Below, in pieces: positions 36,465-46,080 of a DNA stretch of 64,000 nucleotides. This DNA comes from Photobacterium phosphoreum (GTDB lineage: Bacteria > Pseudomonadota > Gammaproteobacteria > Enterobacterales > Vibrionaceae). Under the pieces are notes generated by a model. That model saw only the letters and a list, made by a program, of their open reading frames with translations. It had not been told where the DNA came from and did not search any database. Made by a program: the position numbers and the translations under genes. The stretch is from assembly GCF_002954725.1 (NCBI RefSeq), contig NZ_MSCQ01000002.1, positions 553,301-617,300 on the forward strand, in the 5' to 3' direction. Numbering within the stretch: position 1 is the stretch's first letter; the number at the start of each line of letters is the position of its first letter.

Positions 36465-37001
36465 ATGATAACCAAAAAAACACAGTCTAAAAAAGCGAAT
36501 AATGTAGCAACTAAATTGTGGCGATGGACTAAAGAAACCATAAAATTGGTACTCATTTTATCACTGTTTTCTATCGCTATTGATTTTTGGCGCAGTAAAG
36601 ACATGCCGTCAGAAACCATACCCACATTAGCAACCAATACAATTGATCAGCAATGGGTTGATATAGAAAAGATGAGTTACGATAAACCAGTATTACTCTA
36701 TTTTTGGGCAACATGGTGTTCTGTGTGTAATTTGGTTAGCCCAAGTATCAACTGGCTTGCCGATGACCATCAAGTTATCTCTATTGCGATCACATCTGGT
36801 GATGACCGACGATTATCGCAATTTATGAAGTATAAAAAATATGATTTCCCAGTCATCAATGATCCAACAGGAAAAATCAGTCGAAAATGGGGAGTCACTG
36901 CAACCCCTTCTATCGTGATTGTAAAAGAGGGGCATATCTCATCAATTACAACTGGCGCTACAACACCAATGGGTTTGTGGTTACGTCTATTTTTCGCTTA
37001 A
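36465..37001 (+). CDS. membrane-anchored thioredoxin-like protein disulfide oxidoreductase (ScsD-like)
   Basis: About 178 residues from ATG 36465 with AAGGGG upstream. One membrane anchor (LVLILSLFSIAIDFW) precedes a periplasmic thioredoxin fold with active site WATWCSVCN and the cis-Pro in VTATPSIVIV. This matches ScsD/TlpA-type proteins that reduce or protect periplasmic thiols, often under copper stress. It forms a unit with the two small upstream membrane proteins. Confidence 0.85.
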   Translation: MITKKTQSKKANNVATKLWRWTKETIKLVLILSLFSIAIDFWRSKDMPSETIPTLATNTIDQQWVDIEKMSYDKPVLLYFWATWCSVCNLVSPSINWLADDHQVISIAITSGDDRRLSQFMKYKKYDFPVINDPTGKISRKWGVTATPSIVIVKEGHISSITTGATTPMGLWLRLFFA

Positions 37002-37035
37002 TAAACTAACATCCGTTCACCACTTTTAAATACCT

Positions 37036-37068
37036 CGTTACTACCAACAGTTATTGTTGGTAGTAACG
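37036..37068. terminator. hairpin between convergent genes
   Basis: CGTTACTACCAACA and TGTTGGTAGTAACG form a perfect 14-bp stem with a five-base loop between the thioredoxin-like gene and cobQ. No strong U-run on either side. Confidence 0.65.
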
Positions 37069-37114
37069 TTCTAAAGAGCAACTGCACTTAAAAATCAATC
37101 ACAACAGAGCAAGA

Positions 37115-38605
37115 TTAACGCTGAAATTTATCCGCCCATTGTGGCCATAACGCAGCGAGATCCATATGTTCTTCGATGGTGTCGGCAATGCGATCAATAC
37201 CTTGTTCTCGAATTTCATCAAAATCTGGCGTTTGAGTGGCTTCTAACCCTGCCCAACGCAAAATAGCATCACAGGCGGCTTGTTGTTCGAAAATACCATG
37301 TAAATACGTTCCAAAGACTTGATTATCACAGCCTAATTGCCCATCAGGACCATCGGTTAATTGCAATGGCGCATTAGCACTCACACCTTGAGTAACCCCT
37401 GCATGAATTTCATAACCTTTTACCGCAACAGGTGCTTGATCGGGCATTGTTAGCGTACCTTCCGTTTGTTGCAGACATTTGTTGTGCTCAATCGTTGTGG
37501 CAATCGCTAAATAGTCTAAACCACGGCTAACCCCAGCTTCTCCTTCAATACCATGTGGATCAGCAATAGTTTCACCTAGCATCTGATAACCACCACAAAT
37601 ACCCATGACTTTACCGCCTAAGCGTAAATGACGTTGGATCTGTTTATCCCACCCTTGTTGGCGTAAAAAGGCTAAATCGCTACGGACACTTTTGGTGCCT
37701 GGAATAATGATTAAATCTGCGGCAGGAAATGGCTGTCCTTTACCGACAAACTGTAAATTAACTTGAGGGTGCATACGCAGTGGATCAAAATCGGTATGAT
37801 TACTCACCCGTGTAAGAACAGGCACAACCACTTTTAATTGGTGTTCTGCCGCTTCAACTTGTTGACAATTTATTGCATCTTCAGCTTCAAGCATTAGACC
37901 ATGCAAATACGGTAAAACACCTAATACTGGCTTACCTGTTTTTTGTTCTAACCACTCTAATCCTGATTCAAGTAACTTAATGTCCCCACGGAAACGGTTA
38001 ATCACAAAGCCTTTCACTCGCGCTTGTTCAGATTCAGATAACAATGCCAACGTGCCGTAAATATGTGCGAACACACCACCGCGATCAATATCCGCAATAA
38101 TGATCACGGGCACATCGGCTTTTTCCGCAAACCCCATATTAGCGACATCATTTTCACGTAAATTGATTTCAGCAGGGCTACCCGCACCTTCAATAATAAC
38201 GGTTTGATATTGTTGTTGCAGCAGTGCGAAAGATTCCATAATTGGCGTCATCACTACTTTTTTATAATTATGAAAACCCACCGCGTCCATGTCAGCCAAA
38301 GCGTGACCCTGTACGATCACTTGGGCGCCAACATCGGTATTGGGTTTAAGTAATACTGGGTTCATGTGCACACTTGGTTCAATACCACAGGCTTGGGCTT
38401 GAACTGCTTGTGCTCGCCCTATCTCACCACCATCTTTGGTTACCGCACTGTTTAGCGCCATATTTTGAGATTTAAACGGTGCAACATTAATACCTTGGCG
38501 TGCCAATACTCGGCATAGTCCTGCCACCAGCACACTTTTCCCTGCGTCAGATGTCGTCCCTTGTACCATTAAAGCGCGTGTTGTAGGTTGTAATGTATCC
38601 GTCAT
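37115..38605 (-). CDS. cobQ: cobyric acid synthase CobQ
   Basis: A 496-residue ATP- and glutamine-dependent amidase of cobalamin synthesis that amidates four side chains of adenosylcobyrinate diamide. The N-terminal ATPase has [18 protein letters not shown] and [13 protein letters not shown]. The class-I glutaminase domain has the nucleophile in [10 protein letters not shown] and the His in GTYLHGIFE. It stands alone here without other cob genes and without a recognisable cobalamin riboswitch in the 140 bp upstream. Confidence 0.95.
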   Translation of the reverse strand: MTDTLQPTTRALMVQGTTSDAGKSVLVAGLCRVLARQGINVAPFKSQNMALNSAVTKDGGEIGRAQAVQAQACGIEPSVHMNPVLLKPNTDVGAQVIVQGHALADMDAVGFHNYKKVVMTPIMESFALLQQQYQTVIIEGAGSPAEINLRENDVANMGFAEKADVPVIIIADIDRGGVFAHIYGTLALLSESEQARVKGFVINRFRGDIKLLESGLEWLEQKTGKPVLGVLPYLHGLMLEAEDAINCQQVEAAEHQLKVVVPVLTRVSNHTDFDPLRMHPQVNLQFVGKGQPFPAADLIIIPGTKSVRSDLAFLRQQGWDKQIQRHLRLGGKVMGICGGYQMLGETIADPHGIEGEAGVSRGLDYLAIATTIEHNKCLQQTEGTLTMPDQAPVAVKGYEIHAGVTQGVSANAPLQLTDGPDGQLGCDNQVFGTYLHGIFEQQAACDAILRWAGLEATQTPDFDEIREQGIDRIADTIEEHMDLAALWPQWADKFQR

Positions 38606-38746
38606 TTCTTCATTCCATTTTATATAGTAGGGCTGTTGTAGTGGCTGATCATCGAAATTATTTAGCGGCAGCTCATCAAAATAAGTTTAAATAACCGCCA
38701 CCATGGTGTATATAGTAACGATTATCATTTTTATTCACTCTTTTTT

Positions 38747-39598
38747 ATGAATTATCTTATTTTCCCAACCATGTTGGTATGGCTGTTGCTGGCGATCAGT
38801 ATCGGTTGTGTATTAACTAAAAAATCTTATTGGCAACTACCACTAACACTCACATTAATAGCAGCGGTTACATTTAATGTACTGACACCCATCGGCGCTG
38901 CTATTATTATCAGTGGCCTTGCGATTGCTTATTTTACTGCACGACAACATACCAAATCACTCATCTATATCGGCCATGGAGCCGTTATATTATGGGTAAT
39001 AGGCTTAATTGTTCACCTTTATCCTGGTATCAATAATTTATTAGTACTTGATCAAGTCAATAGTGGCCCGCTCAGTCGCCCATTTACACTTTACTTTAAT
39101 ATTGATAAACCGATGCTTATTTTTGCACTACTACTCTTAGTGCCCAATATAGTAAGCAATAACGAATACAACTGGCACCAACTTTCACTTTCTCGTCTTC
39201 AAAAATGGATTATTGGTGGTGGTTTAATCACACTACCGTTATTGGCATGGGGATTACAGTTAGTTAAACCCGAATTTACGATCCCCTCATGGTGGTGGAT
39301 CTTTGCCATTAATAACCTCATCTTCACCTGTGTTGCTGAAGAAGTGCTGTTTAGAGGGTATATTCAAGGCTTTTTATGTAAAAAATTATCGCCTACCGTG
39401 GCGATTATTATCGCGAGTGTTTTATTTGGTTTAGCGCACCTGGCTGGAGGACCTTTATTTGTCATAATTGCAACACTGGCTGGCATACTTTACGGTGTAA
39501 GCTATTATTGGACTAAGAAGATAACAGTCGCGATAGTGGTTCATTTTGCATTTAATTTATTACACTTAGCCTTTTTTACCTACCCACTACCACTGTAA
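38747..39598 (+). CDS. CPBP-family intramembrane protease
   Basis: A 283-residue polytopic protein. The CAAX-protease/bacteriocin-processing (ABI) motifs are intact: AEEVLFRGYIQGFL (motif 1, Glu-Glu and Arg), FGLAHLAGG (motif 2 His) and HFAFNLLH (motif 3). Such proteins cleave substrates in the membrane; target unknown. A hairpin follows the stop. Confidence 0.9.
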   Translation: MNYLIFPTMLVWLLLAISIGCVLTKKSYWQLPLTLTLIAAVTFNVLTPIGAAIIISGLAIAYFTARQHTKSLIYIGHGAVILWVIGLIVHLYPGINNLLVLDQVNSGPLSRPFTLYFNIDKPMLIFALLLLVPNIVSNNEYNWHQLSLSRLQKWIIGGGLITLPLLAWGLQLVKPEFTIPSWWWIFAINNLIFTCVAEEVLFRGYIQGFLCKKLSPTVAIIIASVLFGLAHLAGGPLFVIIATLAGILYGVSYYWTKKITVAIVVHFAFNLLHLAFFTYPLPL

Positions 39599-39604
39599 CA
39601 CTCT

Positions 39605-39639
39605 CTGTTCAGGGAAGGTTAAATGCTTTCCCTGAGCAG
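39605..39639 (+). terminator. hairpin after the CPBP protease gene
   Basis: CTGTTCAGGGAA and TTTCCCTGAGCAG pair with one mismatch. No U-run follows, so termination is uncertain. Confidence 0.5.
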
Positions 39640-39688
39640 ACGATAAAATGATTTAAGCCACAAAAACTGAGACAAGGAGCAAGGTGCA

Positions 39689-40783
39689 ATGTCGGAATTA
39701 TTGCTCATTGATGTTCTCAATAACCCTAATAGATTACTGAACATCGATGACAAACTCAGTTACAAAATCATCACCGAAGCCCGTCACTTATCATTATTAG
39801 GGCAATTAAAAGCAAGTTGCGATCGGGCACACATCGAACAAGATTTGCCACTACACACCCAGCAGCAATTACAGTCAGGGTTTCACAGCTACCAAAAACA
39901 ACAGCAACAATTATTACTTGAACACCAATATTTAAGTGAACAATTACATGGTGTTATTAACTCATGGCGTTATTTGCGTGGCAGTGCATTGCAGCTACTC
40001 GATAATAATATGTTCGCTGGCAGAATTAAAAATAATATTGATATTTACGTTCCACAGCAGCATGTCGCTAACGTTGAAAAAAAGCTGTTAAACAATGGCT
40101 GGCGTTATAAAAATATCGCTGACTATGAAGAAACCTTTTATCGCCGCTGGGCACAACAAACAACGCCATTGATTCACAAACAACGCCGCACTGAACTCGC
40201 GATTCACTTTCAATTATTACCGAAAACATTATCCAATAAACTTAATTCAGCGCCATTGCTGCACCATCATTTATCACCCTCAATTTGTGAGCCCGCTACA
40301 CTATTATCACCCGATGCCATGGTGCTTCATCAAGCGATTATGTTATTTAACCAAATTGATTATCATTATGGGTTACGCGATATTTATAATTTATATTTGC
40401 AGTTTGTTTACTTTAGTCAGCATCCGACTTTTTGGCACCATCTAATTCAACTCCACCAGCAGCTTGGTAATGATAATAGCCTTTATCTTGCCGTCAGTTT
40501 ATGTCAGCGTTTATTTAATTTATCAGTACCTGAAACAGCACTCGCCTATTTTCGACGACATAAATTAGATCGCTTTTCCTATTGGCTATATCGACAACAT
40601 TTTATCAATGCGTTTCGTCATCAGTTTCCTTTACACCATAATATAGGTTATCGAGATTCGGTAAAATCACTGCGTTTTCGAGGGCGTTTAAAACAAATGC
40701 CAATCTACTGTATTGTGCCTCATATCATTAAACGATTAATTATAAATAATATTCCTCATGATGATGAAGAGGTGATCTACTAA
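39689..40783 (+). CDS. nucleotidyltransferase-fold protein (NTP_transf_5 type)
   Basis: A 364-residue soluble protein. RYLRGSALQLLDNNMFAGRIKNNIDIYVPQQHVANVEKKL has the layout of the uncharacterised nucleotidyltransferase family (PF14907), where the core GSDIDLxV-type motif carries the metal ligands. Here the position reads NNIDIYV, with only one Asp, so activity may be lost or altered. TELAIHFQLLP gives the distal carboxylate region. AAGGAG precedes ATG. Family members usually lie in capsule or peptide clusters; none is visible. Confidence 0.75.
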   Translation: MSELLLIDVLNNPNRLLNIDDKLSYKIITEARHLSLLGQLKASCDRAHIEQDLPLHTQQQLQSGFHSYQKQQQQLLLEHQYLSEQLHGVINSWRYLRGSALQLLDNNMFAGRIKNNIDIYVPQQHVANVEKKLLNNGWRYKNIADYEETFYRRWAQQTTPLIHKQRRTELAIHFQLLPKTLSNKLNSAPLLHHHLSPSICEPATLLSPDAMVLHQAIMLFNQIDYHYGLRDIYNLYLQFVYFSQHPTFWHHLIQLHQQLGNDNSLYLAVSLCQRLFNLSVPETALAYFRRHKLDRFSYWLYRQHFINAFRHQFPLHHNIGYRDSVKSLRFRGRLKQMPIYCIVPHIIKRLIINNIPHDDEEVIY

Positions 40784-40875
40784 ACACAATAATGCCTTCG
40801 CTATCTATAAGACAGTACCTGAATTGAATTCTCATGCTACTATGCAAATATCATTCTCAAGGAAGGCAGAATAAT

Positions 40876-41679
40876 TTGAATAACATGCTGTTTTACAAAA
40901 CATATCCACATAAAGAAAGTAAAGAGTGGGTGGTTTTTGTACATGGTGCAGGTGGGAGTTCTTCGATCTGGTTTAAGCAAATAAAAGCCTATAAACAGCA
41001 TTTTAATTTATTGCTACTTGATTTACGTGGCCATGGTAAATCTAATACCATGTTTCAAGATGTAATGAACAATAATTATACGTTCAAGATGGTGACCAAA
41101 GATATTATCGATGTGCTTAATCACCTCAAAATTCAATCAGCCCATTTTGTCGGTATTTCATTAGGTACGATCATTATTCGTCATCTTGCAGAACTTGCCC
41201 CTGAACGGGTTCAAACGATGATCCTTGGCGGTGCAGTCACGCGGCTAAATACGCGCTCTCAATTTCTGATGAAGCTCGGCAACCTGAGTAAACATATTCT
41301 GCCTTATATGTGGCTATATCGTTTGTTTGCTTATGTGGTTATGCCACAAAAAAATCAGCGCCAATCGCGGCACTTATTTATCCGTGAAGCTAAAAAATTA
41401 TGCCAACAAGAATTTAAGCGGTGGTTTAAACTTGCCACTGACGTTAATCCAATCATGAAATATTTTAAAGAAAAAGAACTCATGATTCCAACCCTCTATT
41501 TAATGGGTGAGCATGATTATATGTTTCTTAAATCAGTAAAAGAAATGATTAAACGCCATCAAAATAGTGTTTTAACCCAACTTGCGGGTTGTGGTCATGT
41601 GTGTAATATTGAGCAGCCAGACGCATTTAACCGCCACTCAATTGGATTTATTCAACAACACTGTCAACTAACTAACTAA
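40876..41679 (+). CDS. alpha/beta hydrolase
   Basis: About 268 residues. VVFVHGAGGSSSIWF is the oxyanion loop, LLDLRGHGKS the conserved turn, FVGISLGTIII the nucleophile elbow (Ser in GISLG) and GCGHVCNIEQPDAF the catalytic His region; GEHDYMF carries the acid. GGAAGG nine bases upstream favours a TTG start at 40876 over ATG 40885. Substrate unknown. Confidence 0.85.
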   Translation: MNNMLFYKTYPHKESKEWVVFVHGAGGSSSIWFKQIKAYKQHFNLLLLDLRGHGKSNTMFQDVMNNNYTFKMVTKDIIDVLNHLKIQSAHFVGISLGTIIIRHLAELAPERVQTMILGGAVTRLNTRSQFLMKLGNLSKHILPYMWLYRLFAYVVMPQKNQRQSRHLFIREAKKLCQQEFKRWFKLATDVNPIMKYFKEKELMIPTLYLMGEHDYMFLKSVKEMIKRHQNSVLTQLAGCGHVCNIEQPDAFNRHSIGFIQQHCQLTN

Positions 41680-41732
41680 CATAATAAGCCACAGTGAGGC
41701 ATTGCACACTCACTGGGCTCAAATCTACGCAT

Positions 41733-42551
41733 TTAAGCGGATAATACTTTACTTAAAAAACGCTGTAATTGTGCAGTTACAAATTGCGGTTGCTCAAGGT
41801 TACTAATATGCCCTGCTTCTGGAATCAGCACATATTCACTGCCATCTATTGCATCATGCATCAATTGTGCTTCAAGTGGCGGACGCGGGTTATCTTCTAG
41901 GCCAGACATAATAAGAGTAGGAACGGTTAACTGCTCTATATCATCAAACGTATCACGACGACCAAATACCATCCGTCCCATTTCAGACACAGCCACAGCA
42001 CGCTCACCGCGCAACTCACTTAAATAATTGCGGAAGTTACTGACCAACTGTGGATTATGAAGATGACCATCACGACGGAAAAATAATGGTGCTATCATAT
42101 CAATAACGGCAGTAGGTACATGTTGCTGATCACGCAACGTATCTAACATCGCAAAATATCTTGTATGTAACACCTCAGGTTCATAACCTAAGAACGTATC
42201 CATTAACACCAATGCCGTAACACGCGTTGGGGCTTTAAGGGCTAGTTCTGCACCCCACATGCCACCAACTGATAAACCAATCACTGCAAATTGTTCAATC
42301 TCTAAATGATCCAATAATGCCAATACATCATCGGCATAATCACGCAATGTACGCGTTGCTAACGGCGCACTATCAGAACCACCATGCGCCCAAAAATCAG
42401 GCACAATACACCGGTAATGTTGGCTTAATACCGCTATTTGAGGTGCCCACATTGCACTATCCCATAAATAGCTATGACCAAAGACAAGCACAGGGCCCGT
42501 ACCTTGATCACGGTAAGTCATCTGTTGACCATCAATAGCGAAGGTTTGCAT
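41733..42551 (-). CDS. alpha/beta hydrolase (enol-lactonase-like)
   Basis: A 272-residue enzyme: LVFGHSYLWDSAMW oxyanion loop, VPDFWAHGGSD turn, VIGLSVGGMWGAELAL nucleophile elbow and AGHISNLEQPQ catalytic His. SGLEDNPRPP holds the acid. The overall layout resembles 3-oxoadipate enol-lactonases and related esterases, but no catabolic genes are nearby. Confidence 0.88.
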   Translation of the reverse strand: MQTFAIDGQQMTYRDQGTGPVLVFGHSYLWDSAMWAPQIAVLSQHYRCIVPDFWAHGGSDSAPLATRTLRDYADDVLALLDHLEIEQFAVIGLSVGGMWGAELALKAPTRVTALVLMDTFLGYEPEVLHTRYFAMLDTLRDQQHVPTAVIDMIAPLFFRRDGHLHNPQLVSNFRNYLSELRGERAVAVSEMGRMVFGRRDTFDDIEQLTVPTLIMSGLEDNPRPPLEAQLMHDAIDGSEYVLIPEAGHISNLEQPQFVTAQLQRFLSKVLSA

Positions 42552-42640
42552 TGCAGATATCCTTTCTTGGTTAATTTATTTGTTGTTTGGTTGTTAAGCT
42601 CTGTTATTACAACACGTTACCATAATAGCAATTATAATAG

Positions 42641-43993
42641 TTATGCCATCGATGTAACTCGGTACTTATTACGAATACTGGCTAATCCTTGACGATAAAA
42701 TCCCCAAGCACATAACCCCGCCGCAATATTACCTAACATTGCGCCCGTAAATAGCCCAGTTAATCCCGCAAAATGCACACCAAGCCATAATACAGGTAGA
42801 TAACACACAAATAAGCGTAATGCCGAAATCAGCAATGCTCGCATCGGTAATCCCATCGCATTACACACTGAAACCATTAGCATACAAATCCCTAATGCAC
42901 CCAAACTAATAGGTACACGGGTTAAGTGGATCATCAAAATATGCTGCACTGAGGCATCAGATGTTAATAACTGCGTTAATGACGGCGCACTAAAAAATAG
43001 CACCGCAGCAATGGCAACTTGCCAAACCAAGATAAAGCGCACCGCAATCATGATCAAGGTTTCAATACTGGTGATATCTTTACGACCGAGTAGACGCCCA
43101 ACCATAGGTGGCATCGACATCGTTAACGCAAGTACAATCACTAATGAAAAGAACTCTAATCGTGATCCCAACGCCCAAGCGGCAACTGTTGCAGCACCAA
43201 AACCTGCAACTAACTTAGTGGCTAAAATTGCCGATACTGGCGGCAACAATTGACTCAACATCGCCGGTGCCATAATGTGAATGAGTTCTTTAATGGCTTT
43301 ATAAACGGCTAACCCACGCCAATCAAAACTCAACCATTGGCGTTTAATCAACAGTGGATACACCACTAGCATACCAATACTAAACGATACAATTGTTGCC
43401 CATGCCGCCCCGTTGATACCCATATTAAACGTAAACATAAACAGTGGATCTAAACCAATGTTAAGCACACTGGTGATCACCATCATGATACCGGGTAACA
43501 AGGTATTGCCATTAGCACGACAAATACTATAAGCAAAGTACACCATCGAACCGCACCAAGCACTTGCCAACCATACGGGCCAATAACTATCAATCACCTC
43601 AAACACATTAGAAGGTGCGCCAAGTAGCCATAACAGTTGATGACGACCAAACCATATTGCCGCACACAATGCCATGATCCCTAAATCACCAATAATGACC
43701 ACCACACCACCGAGCTGACGCGCACGATGATGATCATTATTACCGAGTACGCGTGAAATTAATGCGGTAGTCGCAATACCAAGTCCGACTTGCAAACCAA
43801 TAACGAGCATTTGCATCGGTAACGTAAAGCCTTGTGCCGCTAAAGGTAGGATGCCGAGTTGTCCAATAAAGGCACTATCGACTAATTGGAAACTCATTAA
43901 CGACAATACCCCAAATAACATTGGCCATGTCATGGTGAACAACTGATGCGCTAAACTGTGAGAGCCTGAGGGAGTGGTCGTTTTTACATTCAT
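42641..43993 (-). CDS. MATE-family efflux transporter
   Basis: A 450-residue inner-membrane antiporter with twelve hydrophobic segments in two MatE repeats (MTWPMLFGVLSLMSFQLVDSAFIGQLG at the start, IMAPAMLSQLLPPVSAILATKLVAGFG in the second half). It probably exports cationic compounds using Na+ or H+. It lies upstream of a divergently unrelated hydrolase on the same strand, with 90 bp between. Confidence 0.9.
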   Translation of the reverse strand: MNVKTTTPSGSHSLAHQLFTMTWPMLFGVLSLMSFQLVDSAFIGQLGILPLAAQGFTLPMQMLVIGLQVGLGIATTALISRVLGNNDHHRARQLGGVVVIIGDLGIMALCAAIWFGRHQLLWLLGAPSNVFEVIDSYWPVWLASAWCGSMVYFAYSICRANGNTLLPGIMMVITSVLNIGLDPLFMFTFNMGINGAAWATIVSFSIGMLVVYPLLIKRQWLSFDWRGLAVYKAIKELIHIMAPAMLSQLLPPVSAILATKLVAGFGAATVAAWALGSRLEFFSLVIVLALTMSMPPMVGRLLGRKDITSIETLIMIAVRFILVWQVAIAAVLFFSAPSLTQLLTSDASVQHILMIHLTRVPISLGALGICMLMVSVCNAMGLPMRALLISALRLFVCYLPVLWLGVHFAGLTGLFTGAMLGNIAAGLCAWGFYRQGLASIRNKYRVTSMA

Positions 43994-44064
43994 AATAATA
44001 ACTTAAATAAAACGTTAACAGAAAACACCTAGCGTCAAGCCACAACCTTGTACTTAATACCAAT

Positions 44065-44090
44065 AAAAAATCCCCGCTATTGCGAGGATT
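44065..44090 (-). terminator. terminator after the NTP pyrophosphohydrolase-like gene
   Basis: On the minus strand AATCCTCGC and GCGGGGATT pair around a four-base loop and are followed by TTTTTTATT. Confidence 0.8.
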
Positions 44091-44113
44091 ATAAAATATT
44101 TTTATAACTTAAA

Positions 44114-44692
44114 TTAACGTATGACTAATTTTACTAAATCTGCAGGACGGTAATAAATAGATTTTAATACTTTACCTGTGCGAATAAGCTTGCCATTAAC
44201 ATCAACGTCTTGAGCACATTTGGCAATGATATAATCGCCTTTAGTGCTCGCCATTAAAACAACGCCTTGCTGAGCATAGAAAGCTTCAGTCTCGTCATAT
44301 TGTTGCTGACTACGGCAGACTTTACTCATGTTGCTTGAATGGACTTCATTCCAACAGTCGATAAACGTAAAGCCTAAACGCTCAGACATCTGCAATAAAA
44401 TATCAATTAAGTAACTGATGCCGATATTATCCGTGATTTTTTTATCACCAAGATGAACCAAACGCCCCATGAGTACATACACTGAATCAACAATAGCATC
44501 CGCTTGTTCGACTAATGAGTCCGCTTCAGCAAGTTCAGTCATCTCTTCAACCGCTAGTGACGTGTGTAACGCATCCGCTTGAGCATCAAGGCTAGCAGGA
44601 TTTTCAATATCTAAATCAAAGGTGGAACGAAACTCTCGAATATCGCTGTAAAGGTGATCGAAAAGGGATTGGTCTAGCGCAGAAAGCTTCAT
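44114..44692 (-). CDS. MazG-like NTP pyrophosphohydrolase (PRA-PH fold)
   Basis: A 192-residue protein. LAVEEMTELAEADSLVEQADAIVDSVYVLMGRL carries the ExxE...ExxD metal-binding pattern of all-alpha NTP pyrophosphatases (phosphoribosyl-ATP pyrophosphohydrolase family). FIDCWNEVHSSNMSKV is a second family motif. The C-terminal ~50 residues add a small beta part. It likely hydrolyses a non-canonical NTP in the cytosol; substrate not predictable. Confidence 0.85.
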   Translation of the reverse strand: MKLSALDQSLFDHLYSDIREFRSTFDLDIENPASLDAQADALHTSLAVEEMTELAEADSLVEQADAIVDSVYVLMGRLVHLGDKKITDNIGISYLIDILLQMSERLGFTFIDCWNEVHSSNMSKVCRSQQQYDETEAFYAQQGVVLMASTKGDYIIAKCAQDVDVNGKLIRTGKVLKSIYYRPADLVKLVIR

Positions 44693-45013
44693 TCGAATAT
44701 CCTTGTTTCAGGTTTAAAGGGGGAACGTTATTTTGTCATCCATAAGCACATTACTATGCTCAACAAAATCACGTAACGGCCAAAGATACTAATCCAATCC
44801 TGAGCCAGATACAAAACCAATTATCTAAAAACAGTCTGCTTGATGACAAAATAGACTTAACCTTTGTGAGTCTGCACTAAAACCCAACAATTGAGATATC
44901 ATTATTCGTATTTAATCACTTGCGAATTAAAGTAAATTCCATAAAATTTCGGTCATAATTATCTATACCGTAACGCTCTATATTGCGGTAATCATATCGA
45001 TGTTGGAGAAGTG

Positions 45014-45736
45014 ATGATTGCAGGTCACCGTGGCGCGCGCGCAGTCGCCCCAGAAAATACATTAATATCCATGCAAGCTGCTGCTGATGCTGGTGCGACG
45101 TGGATTGAGACAGATACTCAGCTTTGCGAAGACTTAATTCCTGTCATTATTCATGATAAAAGTGTCCGTCGCTGTACTAACGGCTCTGGAAGTGTACGTC
45201 ATAAGCCACTCAATGAATTAAAGCAATTAGATGCGGGAAGCTGGTTTGCGCCTGAATTTGCAGGTGCAAAAATTCCAACGTTAACTGAACTACTCCAAGC
45301 CTGTGATGATTATGGACTAAGCCTTAATCTTGAAATCAAAGTCCATTATGAAGAAGAAGTTGAACTGCAAGTCAGTAAAACAATTGAAGCAATTAGAGCT
45401 TATGGTTTCGACACCGATCGGCTTATTCTTTCCAGTTTTTCCTATAACGCTGTCAAGCAGTGCTTAAAGCAATGGCCAAAAGTTCGCCGTGGGTTGATCA
45501 TTGAAGATTGGGTGCCCGATATTGCACGTTTAGATGAAAAACTTGATCTCTATAGCATTCATTTGGATCATCATCTACTAAATAAAACACTGGCTAAAGA
45601 AATTACTGGTGCCGGTAAAGTGCTCCAAATCTGGACCATGAATGATCCTAAGCAAGTAGATAAATTTACCCGTTGGGGAGTGAGTACTATTATTAGTGAC
45701 GATCCTGGTTTATTAATCTCTGCAGCAAAAAAATAA
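45014..45736 (+). CDS. ugpQ: glycerophosphodiester phosphodiesterase UgpQ
   Basis: About 240 residues without a signal peptide, hence the cytosolic UgpQ type. IAGHRGARAVAPENTLISMQAAADAGATWIETDTQL holds the catalytic HRG and the ExD metal ligands, with IIHDKSVRRCTNGSG following. It hydrolyses glycerophosphodiesters to glycerol-3-phosphate. ATG 45014 has GGAG at good spacing; GTG 45011 is possible. Confidence 0.93.
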   Translation: MIAGHRGARAVAPENTLISMQAAADAGATWIETDTQLCEDLIPVIIHDKSVRRCTNGSGSVRHKPLNELKQLDAGSWFAPEFAGAKIPTLTELLQACDDYGLSLNLEIKVHYEEEVELQVSKTIEAIRAYGFDTDRLILSSFSYNAVKQCLKQWPKVRRGLIIEDWVPDIARLDEKLDLYSIHLDHHLLNKTLAKEITGAGKVLQIWTMNDPKQVDKFTRWGVSTIISDDPGLLISAAKK

Positions 45737-46080
45737 TACTCATCACCTAACACTTTGTTTGCGAGTCAGTTTATTATTCATATTGACTCGCAGCACGCTG
45801 CCACTTTACTGCCCAGCCGTTATTATTCTCATCAAAATCCTCACCCTATTTTAAGCGGTGTTTATACTAAACCTCATCACACTCAAAAATGGGTCTTTAC
45901 ATTCCAAAATAATGTGAACATTTTATATCTGAACTCATTAATATATAAATATATGTTTATAGAGAATATAATTTAATGTTTGTTTATTTATATCTCTCTT
46001 TTATTACACACAACATCAGATAATTATGCTAACAACTGTCAAACGACAACTTATTTGATATCTAGTGGAGCACACTATTC
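45737..46080. other. AT-rich intergenic region
   Basis: About 344 bp before the antiporter gene. A plus-strand frame of 73 codons starts in it but has no ribosome site and unusual composition. I see no RNA gene, strong hairpin or known operator. Confidence 0.45.

Noticed and set aside
45755-45976. 73-codon plus-strand frame before the antiporter gene
   Set aside because: No Shine-Dalgarno sequence and low-complexity composition; probably chance.
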